DNA from: Gigaspora rosea
Lineage: Eukaryota > Glomeromycota > Glomeromycetes > Diversisporales > Gigasporaceae
Direction of reading: 5' to 3'
NCBI GenBank assembly: GCA_003550325.1
Contig: QKWP01000246.1
Span: 192,504-256,503, forward strand
Length of the DNA: 64,000 bases
Made by a program: the position numbers and the translations under genes. This document shows, in pieces, positions 1 through 10,694 of this stretch (position 1 is the first letter of the stretch; each line of letters starts with the position of its first letter). The notes under the pieces were generated by a model. That model saw only the letters and a list, made by a program, of their open reading frames with translations. It was not told the origin of the DNA and did not search any database.

Positions 1-114
1 CCCGAAATATTCCGAATGCAGGCCAATAGTTAGCCGTTAGCCAGCCGCTTAGCCGAAGATTTAGTCGGCTGGCTAAGCCAGCCGATTAAAACCATGTGGC
101 TTAAATCACTACAC

Positions 115-811
115 GCTACTAATGTCGTGTAATGTTACACAAGTCTAATTTTGCCCGGCATTAAGCTTAATGCTGGTGGGCACTATCATGATAATGCCCC
201 CGGCGGGTTAGACATAATTCCGGCACACCCTAACCCTAAATCTAGTGGTACCCTAACCCGGCATTAAGCTTAATGCTTGTGGGCACTATCATGATAATGC
301 CCGGCGGGGTTAGACATAATTCCGGCCCACCCTAACCCTAAATCTAGGAACCCTAAAAACTAATTGTTCGAAGCAACATCCAATCACAGTTCATATACTG
401 GTTACACGACATATGCATCTAGTATATGTACTGTGATTGGATGTTGCTTCAAACAATTAGTTTTTAGGGTTCCTAGATTTAGGGTTAGAGTGGGCCGGAA
501 TTATGTCTAACCCCGCCGGGGCATTATCATGATAGTGCCCACCAGCATTAAGCTTAATGCCGGGTTAGGGTACCACTAGATTTAGGGTTAGGGTGGGCCG
601 GAATTATGTCTAACCCCGCCGGTGACATTATCATGATAGTGCCCACCAGCATTAAGCTTAATGCCGGGTTAGGGTACCACTAGATTTAGGGTTAGGGTGG
701 GCCGGAATTATGTCTAACCCCGCCGGTGACATTATCATGATAGTGCCCACCAGCATTAAGCTTAATGCCGAGCAAAATTAGACTTGTGTAACGTTACACG
801 ACATTAGTAGC
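115..811. repeat. Palindromic array of ~103-bp units with telomere-like motifs
   Basis: Two units on the left arm (landmark CATTAAGCTTAATGC at 159 and 262) face three units on the right arm (546, 650, 754) in inverted order. The spacing is 103-104 bp. Each unit has CCCTAACCCTAAA (or its complement), a GGAATTATGTCTAACCCCGC block and an ATCATGAT palindrome. The two arms meet near 400-423 across a short loop. Outer ends are GCTACTAATGTCGTG and its inverse. The array could be a foldback element nested in the larger TIR element. Confidence 0.8.
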
Positions 812-1129
812 ATGTAACCAAAAATTATTTTTGCAAAAACAATGCACTGGGCCTTTGTGTAACACAAGTCAGTGTATATATGCAGATCTGCATCAAAAAA
901 GTAAGCGTAATTTTGGAGTACATACAGGAGTAAGTGCAGGAGTATCAAAAACGTAAGATTTGCAGGCGTGACAGACACTATCACGTGATGACCACATGAT
1001 TAAATTTGGCAAATCTTAACGTAGACCAGGGGTTTTATGATTAATCTATAGACCCCTTGTTTACCTGATATATAATGATCTGCATGATTTTTTTTTGTTT
1101 TGATGCTTTCATCACTTCGTCACTTTTGT

Positions 1130-1560
1130 CCTTTTGGTGCTTCGTCGCTTTGGTGTTTCGTCAGTTTTTGGTGTTCCGTTCTCATTCTTTTGGTGCTTCG
1201 TCGGTTTTATGTGCTTTGTCTCTTTGGTGCTTCGTCGCTTTGGTGCTTCGTCCCTTTGGTGTTCTGTTACTTTGGTGCTTGTCCCTTTGGTGCTCCGTCC
1301 CTTTGGTGTTTTATCCCTTTAGTGCCTCGTCATTTCTTGGTGTTTCGTCTTTTTGGTGCTTTATCGGTTTTGGTATTTCATCCCTTTAGTGCTTTGTCGT
1401 TTTAGTGCTTCATCCCTTTGGTGCTTTGTTGGTTTTAGGATCTTTGTTCGTTTGTTCGGTACTTTGTCATTTTGGTGTTTCGTTGCCTTGACGTTTAGTT
1501 TTTTTGGTGCTTTTTTTTTCTTTTGGTGTTTTGTCTCCATGTTTCATCATTTTGGATTTT
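1130..1560. repeat. 16-bp minisatellite (CTTTGGTGCTTCGTCC)
   Basis: More than twenty imperfect tandem copies of a ~16-bp unit, CTTTGGTGCTTCGTCC, run through this stretch. Because 16 is not a multiple of 3, the array is open in several frames at once and gives low-complexity Leu/Phe/Trp-rich translations. I do not treat these as genes. Confidence 0.85.
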
Positions 1561-2024
1561 GTTTTAGTGATTTTTTTTGTAATTTTATTAAATTATCATT
1601 TATCGTTAAATAAAATGTATATTAAAATATAAATCGTAATACAGTAATAAAAATTTTTCAAAGTTTAAATGAGAATATTTTAGTAATTACATAATAAAAA
1701 TTCAATCCTTTCGCACAAAGTTTCTAACATAAAATAATTTGATAAAATTTTTTTATTTTAATTTTGCGAAGTTGCAAAATTAAAATAAAAAAATTTTATT
1801 TGGTTAAGTAATTTTTGAGATACTTTCATTTAAAGTTTCAAATATGCCAAGTATTAATTGACCAATCATATTTCAAGTTACCCCGGTCTACGATAAAATT
1901 GTAGACCCCGGGTCTACATTAAGGGTCCTCATTAAATTTTTGCCATGTATCTTGTCCTCGGGCAATGAATTTAATATAAATTTATTTAATATAAATTTAT
2001 TTAGGTCAATGAATTTAATATAAA

Positions 2025-2420
2025 TTTATTTAATATATAAGTTTTATTTGCAAAAATAATTTCGATAATCGGGATTGCTAATTAAAGTTTGTATAAGGTA
2101 TGGCTTAAACTTTATATAATTACTTGTTGGAAACTGAGCATTTAATAAACATACTTCAGCTAAATAATTCATTTAGTTATCCTTTTATTATAAAATTATC
2201 GCCATTCAAGAGTATCCTTTACATTTTTATCAATAATTTTGTTTGTGCGAAAATGAATTTCAAGATCAGATTTTTAACTAACTTATCTAAATTTTTTTTC
2301 CACGTAGATTATATGAAAATTTGCAACTGTAACAATAAAATTTGAAACACATTTCATGATAGGGTGATATTCTATTTACTATGTAAATCAAACGAAGCGT
2401 GCTCATCAATTATCTGTATT
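2025..2420 (+). repeat. Dispersed repeat = F-box 3'-flank module (copy 1)
   Basis: Nearly colinear with 39360-39750 (same orientation) and with 55680-55976 (inverted). Landmarks are ATTTCGATAATCGGGATTG, TAAGGTATGGCTTAAACTTT and CAAACGAAGCGTGCTCATCA. The other two copies lie just downstream of F-box genes, so this copy looks like a flank fragment now inside the 3.1-kb TIR element. Confidence 0.75.
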
Positions 2421-2423
2421 TAT

Positions 2424-2425
2424 AT

Positions 2426-2458
<33 letters not shown>

Positions 2459-2470
2459 GATTATTATAAT
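2424..2470. repeat. AAT/ATT microsatellite
   Basis: Uninterrupted ATA/ATT triplets. The homologous place in the copy at 39748-39850 also holds a triplet tract (AAT then CAA then ATT). Confidence 0.85.
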
Positions 2471-3030
2471 TCCCTGTTGCACTAAGTGTCACTCATGACT
2501 ACCTTCATCATTATTTTTTACACGTGATTAACCATATTTATGATAATTATATTGTGACCGGGAATCTTCCCATGAAAGATTCCTGGTCTCATATTGATCA
2601 TTGGGAACTCTAATTTTTAAATCTTAATTTTTATTTGAATCATTTTCTTTTTGTATTTTTCACGTTTTATCTAAAGAACTTTAAAAGCCAAAGTAAATAG
2701 TCACAGTAAAATGAAACTAAAAAAAGGCACGATATGAGAAAAGTAAAAGTAAGAGTCTGAAAAAAAGTTATATATAGAAGTAAAGAACAAAGGCGATAAA
2801 AAGATAAAAACAATAAAAATTATGTAAGCAAAAAAAAAAAATAAAGCGAAACCCAAAAGTTAGTAAAGTACAATATGAATATAAAATGGAACACGTGTGA
2901 AAATAATGGCATAGTAGTCCGATTAACATTTAATGACACTAGTGACACGCTCCTGGGAATTATTCATTTAGGGTAAATATATGCAATGCACCCTGCGATC
3001 TGCTAATTCATCGCACACATATATTAGTAA
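2471..3030. other. No gene seen
   Basis: AT-rich sequence inside the 3.1-kb TIR element. No frame with recognisable protein similarity, no RNA gene and no tandem repeat beyond short A runs. Confidence 0.6.
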
Positions 3031-3194
3031 TTTAAGCCACATGGTTTTAGTCGACTGGCTTAGCCAGCTGACTAAATCATCGGCTAAGCGGCTGGCTAAC
3101 AGCTAACTATTTGCCTGCATTCGGAATATTTCGTGATATTTGTCCCGTACTTTATATCCATTTATTTTCCTTTTCAGAATTTATCAGATTCTTA

Positions 3195-3300
3195 TAATAG
3201 TTAGCTTTTAGCTGCATTAGCCAGTTGATCACATTACATTGGCTGGCTTAGCTGGCTAAGCCGGCTTAGCTGCGGCTGCATTAGCCGGCTTAAATCACTA
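3195..3300 (+). repeat. Diverged TIR-like copy (GGCTTAGCC-rich)
   Basis: Contains TAGTTAGCTTTTAGC, GCTGGCTAAGCC and an ending GGCTTAAATCACTA that match the order of words in the left TIR at 30-112, in direct orientation. Probably the end of a second, related element whose partner end is not evident in the window. Confidence 0.5.
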
Positions 3301-3599
3301 ACATATATATAAACATATATTGTAGATCCATGTAACAAATGTTCTATATAACAAAATTTAAATTAATATAAGGTTAGTGTAAGGGCTAGTGCTAGAAGTT
3401 AGAGTAGATAATAGTATACATAAAATTTTGTAAGGAATTTTTTTTGTTAGAGCATGAAAGATGGTTAAGTAGATGAAATTTTTTGATATTACAAATTTTA
3501 GAAAAATTACTTTATTTTGTTACACAAAAAAAATTTGCACATTACACCTGATCTTCAAATTTAATTGGTAGATCATTGGGGTGCGATATACAAGAATAG

Positions 3600-4043
3600 G
3601 GGGACCATCTAAGGACCTCAGTTTTATGCAATGTGATGCACATAACGAGCCAATTTTTAGCATCGCATATGCAAAGCATAATTTGGCCCAAAATCGCATA
3701 ATAGTAACTAGTGCCTGTGATTGTTCGATTTTTAACCAACTGATCAGTTTTTTTTTTATAAAAAATTTTTGAACGCAAATTTCAGAATTTTTTATATATT
3801 CCGTTTCAACATATTTCAAGTAGAAAATCTTACAATATAAATTATGTAAAGTTCTGAAAGATATTGACCAATCCAAATTGAGTATATTTATCACGTGGTT
3901 AATGGTATGAAAAAAATCATATAATTTATGATTGTTTCGCATAATTCTGGGAACATAAAGCATTAGCCACATAATTTGGCCCAATCGCATCGCATAATTT
4001 GCATTTTATTTCGCATTGCACTGAGGTCCCTAGGACCGTCCCA
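3600..4043. mobile_element. MITE-like element with GGACCTCAGT ends
   Basis: The left end has GGACCTCAGTTTTATGCAAT and the right end, inverted, has GGGACCTCAGTGCAATGCG. GCATAATTTGGCCC occurs on both flanks in inverted arrangement. The core is an AT-rich hairpin with no coding potential. No clear target duplication was found, so the exact ends are uncertain by a few bases. Confidence 0.5.
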
Positions 4044-4258
4044 TCATTTGTAGATTGGTTACACAATTGATAAAAGCTTTTTATATTGTTTTACAATACT
4101 TTTTTAGTAAGCTCACATAACTTAATCCCGCTATGAAAGGCAAAAAGTCTTCTAAGCAAACTTGAAGTATTCAAGCTGCACTACAACATATTTTTTTAAT
4201 CCCAGTTAATCCACGTTGTTATATTGCTGTCTCTTAGTAAAGTTCTATTTAAAATATA

Positions 4259-5299
4259 CAGTGGGAGAACATATTATTGTGGACACTTTTTAAAAATTTG
4301 TACAAAGCTAAATTTGTAAGATATAAAGCTAAAAATTAAAATATAAATTCTTTAAATCTATATCTTTTAAATAAAAAAAAGATCATAAAATTCTATGCAG
4401 TACTTTTTAAGATAATTAAACTATAAAAAATTGTGCAATATTACACATATATGAAAATAGTAATTTTTAAAACTTAGTTGTCATAATTGCTATATATTAA
4501 AAGTTAATTTTTTATTAAGTAAACAAAACTTTTTTTAAGTGAAATTTGTTCAGCATAACAAATTATATATAATTCTAAATTTTTAGAAATTTTAAAATAA
4601 TTTTAAGTTAAATACTATTAGTAAATATAAAAGATAAATTATTTAATTTAAAATTAATAAGAGCGCTGACATTTATTAGGTAATATTTTAGGGGGTGGAG
4701 GGTCAAGAAAAATCTTACCTTAGTAAATTTGATTGGCCATAATTCTATTTATAGATCTTACCTGGGGGTGGGGGGGTAAGCCCCTATAGTAAATGATATT
4801 AAGTAATAAATAACAGCACCCTAAACTGCTAAAAATAGTAATTTATTACTATATATAGTAATCTAATAAATTTTTTTTCAAAAAATTATAAAATTTTCAG
4901 AATATACATAATTTGTTATACTAAATAATTTTATTTAAAAAAAATTGCTAGTTTATTTGATAAAAAATTAAGTTTATATATTACTATATTTAATAAGCCT
5001 AATTACTATTAAAACATAGTAAAATATAGAAAATCATACTTATATAAAATTCTAAATTTTACTTAAACTTAATTATTTTAAGAATTCTAAATTTTACTTA
5101 AACTTAATTATTTTAAAAATTCTAAATTTTACTTAAACTTAATTAATTTAAAAATTATTGCATAGAATTTTTTAAACTTTTTTTTATTTGAAAGATAAAG
5201 ATTTGAAGAATTTATATTTTTATTTTTAGCTCCATATCTTATATATTTAGCTTTGTACAAATTTTTAAAAAGTGTCCACAATATTTTGTCCCCCCACTG
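4259..5299. mobile_element. 1.04-kb Tc1/mariner-like non-autonomous element
   Basis: Ends are CAGTGGG on the left and CCCACTG on the right, each flanked by TA (4257-4258 and 5300-5301). The TIRs are long, about 170 bp, and imperfect; both contain GTGGACACTTTTTAAAAATT and AAATTTGTACAAAGCT. TA duplications plus CAGTG ends are typical of Tc1/mariner. There is no transposase frame. About three tandem ~36-bp copies starting TTCTAAATTTTACTTAAAC lie near the right TIR (5047-5150). Confidence 0.75.
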
Positions 5300-5301
5300 T
5301 A

Positions 5302-6990
5302 TAATATAATTTAAAGTATAAAACAACCAAGAATAACTAAATTTTGAATAAAAAACGAAGAAAAAAAAGTAAAACTAAGGAGGTTACGATTCAGTGAAGG
5401 TTAAGGTATCAAGTGCATAAGTTTATTTATTTATTATTATGTATGCTACATAGAAATATTCCAAATGGCGAATTATAATAGATAGTTAACTATATGGCTT
5501 TTTTTTTATTGTTTAGATTATGATAAGAATCGAAATATAATTATCTATGTACCAATACTGTAGTAGTATTAATATCTTCGCTAATAGCAATAGTTATAGT
5601 ATAGAAATCATGTAAAATAGATGGGCTTTAGATTAAATATAAGTTGGTTATATCAAAATTATAAGAATTTTATTACAGCATATAGTAGAAATTAGTTGAT
5701 TTAGCTATGTATAAACGAATTAATAAAAAAAAAGCATGTTCACGATTCAGAGTACTAATTTAAATTTTAAATTTTAATATTCTTTCTCGTTATTATTATT
5801 TTTTTAATTGTTTTTCGCAATTTTAATCATTTTTTTATTTTTAAAATTAATGATTTGATTGGTCATCACTTTTCACCGAGAACGGTCCCCTGTTATATAC
5901 AAGCACATCACAGCGTGCGATGCCTAATTAAGTCCATAAAAATAAATAGATCATAATTTATTTGCGTTCATGAACTTTGAAATTGAAGAATTTAATATTT
6001 CCACATATGAAATATACATAGAAGAAGCTTTAATACTTTCAAGAATTATTGAAAATTTGATGTGAACCGGGAACATGCTGACTAATAAACATTATTGTCA
6101 TTTTACTATGTACAGTATTTATTATACGTTTTAGATGAAAATGTTTTCTTTAATTAAGAATTTACATTATATTATAAAGAACTGCAATCCGTTCTAATGG
6201 TAAAATTTTTTAAAACTTCAAAATTGTATCAATAAACAACTTGAAAGAAATTTAAATAGACTAGTTTTGAACCAAACTTCGCTTATCTTCACTGTAGAGT
6301 TTATTATAATATTATGTGTCGGATATCAACGACCAGATTCAGTTGTGATTTTTTAACACGCACTTTTTGGATTAGCCCTTGTCCGTATTTGTAAAAGTTC
6401 AAATAAAATTTTCATTAGACATAGCCCAAATGTTAACACTTTATTAAATTATTAAAGTCATATAAATTATTATTTTATTAAGTATCTAACTTACTTATGT
6501 TTAAAATAAAAGATAAATACTCTATTTTTAGAGATTTGCCAGCTTTAATTATCTCACTAAAATTTAACTCATAAAGTAGTAAATAAAATTTGTTAAGATG
6601 CATTATTTGCATTTTTAATTGTGACATGATTTGGTAGAGAGAGACCGAGTTCTTGGTTTATCTTTTATATTTTTGACACAAATAAATAAAATAATAAGGA
6701 AAATTTTAATGAGATTTAGACATTACTACTAGTTTGAACGAGTGTCGGGAGTTGACAACTTTTATCTATTGTGGAAAAAGTTGGTGGTTTTCTGAAATAA
6801 CATCCCAATTAAGTCCGTTGCCAATGTTGCTCTCAGGTAGTCTATATACAAGATTCACCTTGTTCTATAATAATTACAATCATTTTTTAACGCTAGAAGC
6901 AGACAAAACTATGCTTTTTTTAAAAAAGGGTACGATAATAAATATATAAATCGTTAACAACCAAATATGTTGAGAAGTGTTACACTGCGT
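5302..6990. other. AT-rich intergenic stretch, no gene recognised
   Basis: Both strands hold only short frames. One of 71 codons at 6734-6949 has no recognisable domain and no compositional sign of coding. No RNA gene or clear TIR pair was seen. Confidence 0.55.
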
Positions 6991-6999
6991 ATGTCTAAA

Positions 7000-7008
7000 A
7001 ATATATAA
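7000..7008 (+). promoter_or_regulatory. Candidate TATA box for the Sel1-repeat gene
   Basis: ATATATAAA lies about 55 bp before the ATG at 7060. The spacing is close to the 59 bp between TATAAAAG and ATG in the F-box gene at 50209. Inferred from position and sequence only. Confidence 0.4.
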
Positions 7009-7059
7009 ACTGTACACATTGCGCAATGTAATACCACTTCCGTTTCAAACTGCGTCAAA

Positions 7060-7968
7060 ATGTCAAATTACAATAATATATTTGAAAAAATCGATAGTTC
7101 GTCAGATATTACTCAATTAACCAACAATATTACCCAATTGAATTTAGAAGATAATAATTTGCAGGATTTTTCATTACTAAATGAAATTGTTAAAGAAATG
7201 TGTAATCTTTATAATGAAGAAAGATTAAAAGGCAAAAATTCTCGTTCAATTCTTGAGACGTTAGAACAATTTTTATTAGAGAAGAAGCAAAATCCAGTTA
7301 ATATTATCGATTTTTGCTTAGATGATCAAACCAATCCTACGATTCAACTCGTTCTTGCAAGTTGCTATCGTTATGGTAAATGGGTTGAAAAAGATGAACA
7401 CAAAGCATATATTTATTGTCAAAAATCTGCAGAGATGGGTGAAGCTAAAGGAACATATAGTGTTGGATATTGTTATCATTTTTGAATTGGAGTTGAAAAG
7501 GATGAACATGAGGCATTCATTTATTATCAAAAATCTGCAGAGATGGGTGACGCTAGTGGCACATGTAGTGTTGGATATTGTTATGATAATGGAATTGGAG
7601 TTGAAAAGGATGAACATAAAGCATTCATTTATTATCAAAAATCTGCAGAGATGGGTAACGCTATTGGAGCACTTAATGTTGGAAATTGTTATCGAAATGG
7701 AATTGGAGTTGAAAAGGACGAACATAAGGCATTCATTTATTATCAAAAATCTGCAGAGATGGGTAACGCTAGTGGAACATATAATGTTGGAGGATGTTAT
7801 CGAATTGGAAAAGGAGCTGAAAAGGATGAACATAAGGCATTCATTTATTATCAAAACTCTGCAGAGATGGGTCTCGCCAATGGAATGTCTTCGGTTGCGG
7901 AATGTTATCGAAATGGAATTGGAATAACAAGGGATTTACATAAAGCAAAATACTGGTATCAAAAGTAA
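7060..7968 (+). CDS. Sel1-repeat (SLR) protein, one in-frame TGA
   Basis: The frame is continuous over 302 codons except for one TGA at 7483-7485 (codon 142). Residues 1-95 are an acidic/asparagine-rich, mostly helical leader (includes LETLEQFLLEKKQNP). From about residue 97 come five to six Sel1 repeats of 36 residues, each with a form of VEKDEHKAFIYYQKSAEMG. The family folds into TPR-like alpha/alpha scaffolds that mediate protein-protein contacts; in Glomeromycotina such repeats often follow TKL kinase domains, and a TKL kinase gene lies 300 bp downstream. The stop replaces the Gly of the repeat motif NGIG (GGA to TGA), so it is a single substitution. Either the gene is a very young pseudogene, the upstream half makes a short protein, or the base is an error. 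A TATA-like box sits 55 bp upstream. Confidence 0.78.
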
Positions 7969-8025
7969 ATTTTAATTTAAATTTAAGTTGTGACGCACCA
8001 CAATCAAATTACATGATATGATCAG

Positions 8026-8098
8026 GTGTAATTGAATCCGAAAAATAAAATTAAAAATTTAAAAAGATGAAATTATTAGTAGTTACACCTGATCTGAT
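8026..8098. repeat. Short inverted repeat (GATCAGGTGTAA ... TTACACCTGATC)
   Basis: GATCAGGTGTAA and its inverse flank an A/T-rich loop between the Sel1 gene and the kinase gene. The same word recurs at 3545 (ACACCTGATC) and 45450 (GATCAGGTGTAAC), suggesting a dispersed small foldback family. It could serve as a 3' hairpin of the Sel1 gene, but I see no direct support for that. Confidence 0.45.
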
Positions 8099-8277
8099 CT
8101 TGAAATTCAATTGATAGATCTGTGGTCGTATGACGTTTATATATACATATTTAATAAGTTCAAATATTTAAATCACCGATTAGGGAAAAAGATTTAACAT
8201 CAGGTATTATCATTATTATAATACTTTACAATTTTTAAAATCTATAATAAATCAATTTTATAAATAAATATCAGTAG

Positions 8278-9450
8278 CGAATAAATGTGACTGGCTGCAT
8301 AATCTTGAAATTGATGATAATTTGAAAAAGATTTTGACAGAAAATCAATATCAGTTATCGTGGATTCCTTATGATGATTTTAAAAATATTACAAAAATAG
8401 GTGAAGGTGGATTTGCAACTGTATATTATGCTAGATGGGATGATGAAAGTCAAAATATAGGTAGAACTATTGCGCTTAAATTATTGCATGAATCAAATAA
8501 ATATCACGAAGAATTTATAAATGAGGTAATCTTTATTAAATATTTTTGCTAATTAGTGTATGTTATTCGTTATTTATTATTTATATTAATAATTTGAAAT
8601 TTTTATTAATTAGTTAAAAGCATATTGTGATATCGGACTTAAAGATCCAACATTTTTAAAATGTTTTGGTATATCAAAACATAAAGATTCTGGTGATTAT
8701 ATACTTGTCATGGAATATGCTCCAAAAGGCAGTTTGCGACAAAATTTACATACTTTATCGCAAATGGATTGGAAAGATAAATTAAATCTGTTACAATGTA
8801 TTGCATCAGATCTTCAGATAATTCATTCTCATGATCTTATTCATCGGGATTTACATAGCGGAAATATACTACTAAATAGTTTTAAAAGTGCTTACATTGC
8901 CGATTTAGGACTTTCAATATCCGCTAATATAATGTCAAAATCAAAATATGATGGAATTTATGGAATTTTACCATACGTTGCACCAGAAGTTTTGAACAAC
9001 CAAAGGTACACTAAAGCATCCGATATTTATTCATTTGGTATAATTATGTGGGAAATTTTATATGGAAAAGCTGTATCGTATAATCAAAAACTTGATATGT
9101 CACAACTTTGTTTTTTAATGTGTTACCGTGATTTAAGACCTGCTGTTAATAATGGAGCACCACAATGTTACGTAAACCTTATGAAAAAATGTTGGGATAA
9201 AAATTCCGAGAAACGTTCATCAGCAAAAGATCTTTGTGAAATTTTTGATAAATGGCAAAATGATGAAAGCGTTTTATTTGAATTAAATGAATCCAAATCA
9301 ATACTTGAGAATATTGAAGATTCGTACTATGAGAATATGTTTAATGGTGGAAGCAAGTTTATTAACACGCGTGAGATTACTGAAAAATTCTCTGAAATGG
9401 CTTTACTCAGTAAGGAGATTGAACTCATTGATATTCCTGATGACTCTTGA
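8278..9450 (+). CDS. TKL-type protein kinase (5' end unresolved, one intron)
   Basis: Exon 8278-8525 joins exon 8614-9450 in phase across a GT-AG intron. Numbering from the Leu codon at 8322: glycine-rich loop GEGGFATV (27-34), ATP-anchoring Lys53 in ALK, catalytic loop HRDLHSGN (145-152, catalytic Asp147), metal-binding DLG in place of DFG (165-167), APE (191-193) and SDIYSFGIIMWEI for helix F. All catalytic residues are present, so an active Ser/Thr/Tyr kinase is plausible. The HRDLHSGN loop is typical of fungal TKL kinases expanded in Glomeromycotina. The C-terminal tail of about 60 residues is acidic and ends IDIPDDS. No ATG occurs in frame before the TAA at 8265, and an acceptor-like AG lies at 8273-8277, so at least one upstream exon is missing from this model. 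The substrate is unknown. Confidence 0.82.
8526..8613 (+). other. Intron of the TKL kinase gene (88 bp)
   Basis: Begins GTAATC after a complete GAG codon and ends ATTAATTAG, very AT-rich. Removing it restores a continuous kinase domain between FINE and LKAYCDIGLK. Unspliced, translation stops within 10 codons. Confidence 0.85.
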
Positions 9451-10694
9451 TTTTTTTTTTTTTTTAAAAAAAAAAAAAGCATTTTCGTATGTAGATATTT
9501 TTTATAAAAAAAAAAGATTTTTGTATGTAGATTTTTTATTTTAAGTATTATTGGATATTTTTATTTGATTTGATTCGTAATTATAATTTCATTCCAAATT
9601 TTATTATAAAAATACTATACCGGTAACTTATAATTAAATCACGAATTAGCCTGATTTTGATTTTTTTTTTAATAAAAAAAAAAACATATCATCATCTATA
9701 AGATTAACCTTGAAATGATCGTGTGTTTATTTTTATTTATAAAACAAGGCTCATGGATATATTAAGGGTGTTTGATTTACATTATTTAGATATATATGGT
9801 TCTGATAAATGATTTCGACATAAGCTTTTATCGTTGCTATGTTTTGGTTTTCTCAAATGTTAACATTGAATTTGATCTGGTGGTTGCAAGATATTTTCGC
9901 TCTAAGTTGAAAAAAATCTTTAATTTCGTGAGAGATATGAATATCAAATTTTAGGTACAACCATCAATTCCCTAAAAATTTTATGTAAATATAATTAGCT
10001 AATCACATTAAGAACGATGCTTCAGAGCCCCAGGTCTCAAAGATTTTATGTTATCGATGATTGTAAAATCGGATGGTGAAATTGGTTCTATTTTACGTAT
10101 ACGTATACGATTTTTTAGAGTTTTTAATAACGAGTATAGGTGAATTTGTTAGGGCTTAAATTTTCACAATCGTTTTCAACATTTTATAATATTGGGAAAT
10201 TTAAAAATATTAGCTATGTTATCGAAATTTGTCAATTATTAGTTAACTTAAATTTCCATTGATTGAAAAATAATTTGGGTAATTGATACCAGTGTGTTTA
10301 ACACTGGGTATTATATCTTAAAAAACCTACTAGGTAATTAAAAATTGAGGATACTATGTAAAATGTTTAGAACTAACCAACCTAAAATTTGGATTACTGC
10401 TCTAACCATTATAATAAGGCGTTCTCAAAAGCTCAATAAATAAATCGAATCAGTATAAAATTCAGAACAAAAGTTACTAGTTTTTACATAAATGTATATA
10501 TATAACAAAATTTTGTACACCATTTTTTAAACTTTTTATAAAATACTTGCACGTTAAAAAAACTATTTTACATGTGCATCTTGTGCAAGTCAATTTTAAA
10601 TACTAGTCAAAATATGTGGATGTTACTTAAAATTTAATTAGAGAAAGTATTTTTAACATGTTTATTGCATCCAAGAAATAAATTTAAATAGTAA
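9451..10694. other. AT-rich intergenic stretch, no gene recognised
   Basis: Starts with a T-run/A-run pair (9451-9478) just after the kinase stop that can fold into a simple hairpin. The rest shows no recognisable coding, RNA or TIR structure. Confidence 0.55.

Larger units (their letters stand above)
3..3133. mobile_element. 3.1-kb non-autonomous element with ~102-bp TIRs
   Basis: Bases 3-104 and 3031-3133 are inverted copies of each other with only scattered mismatches. Both run from CGAAATATTCCGAATGCAGG at the outside to GTGGCTTAAA at the inside and are rich in GGCTTAGCC-type words. No transposase-like frame lies between them. The interior instead holds a palindromic repeat array (115-811), a 16-bp minisatellite (1130-1560) and a copied F-box 3' flank (2025-2420). 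The left end sits at the window edge, so the target duplication cannot be tested and the TIR may extend further out. Superfamily unknown. Confidence 0.72.

Noticed and set aside
115-811. Telomere
   Set aside because: CCCTAA motifs occur only as short pairs inside 103-bp units on both orientations, within a TIR element, with normal sequence continuing on the right.
1075-1613. Overlapping open frames rich in Leu, Phe and Trp
   Set aside because: They are products of a 16-bp minisatellite read in three frames, with no domain or splice support.
6734-6949. 71-codon frame
   Set aside because: No recognisable domain, no promoter match and random AT-rich composition.
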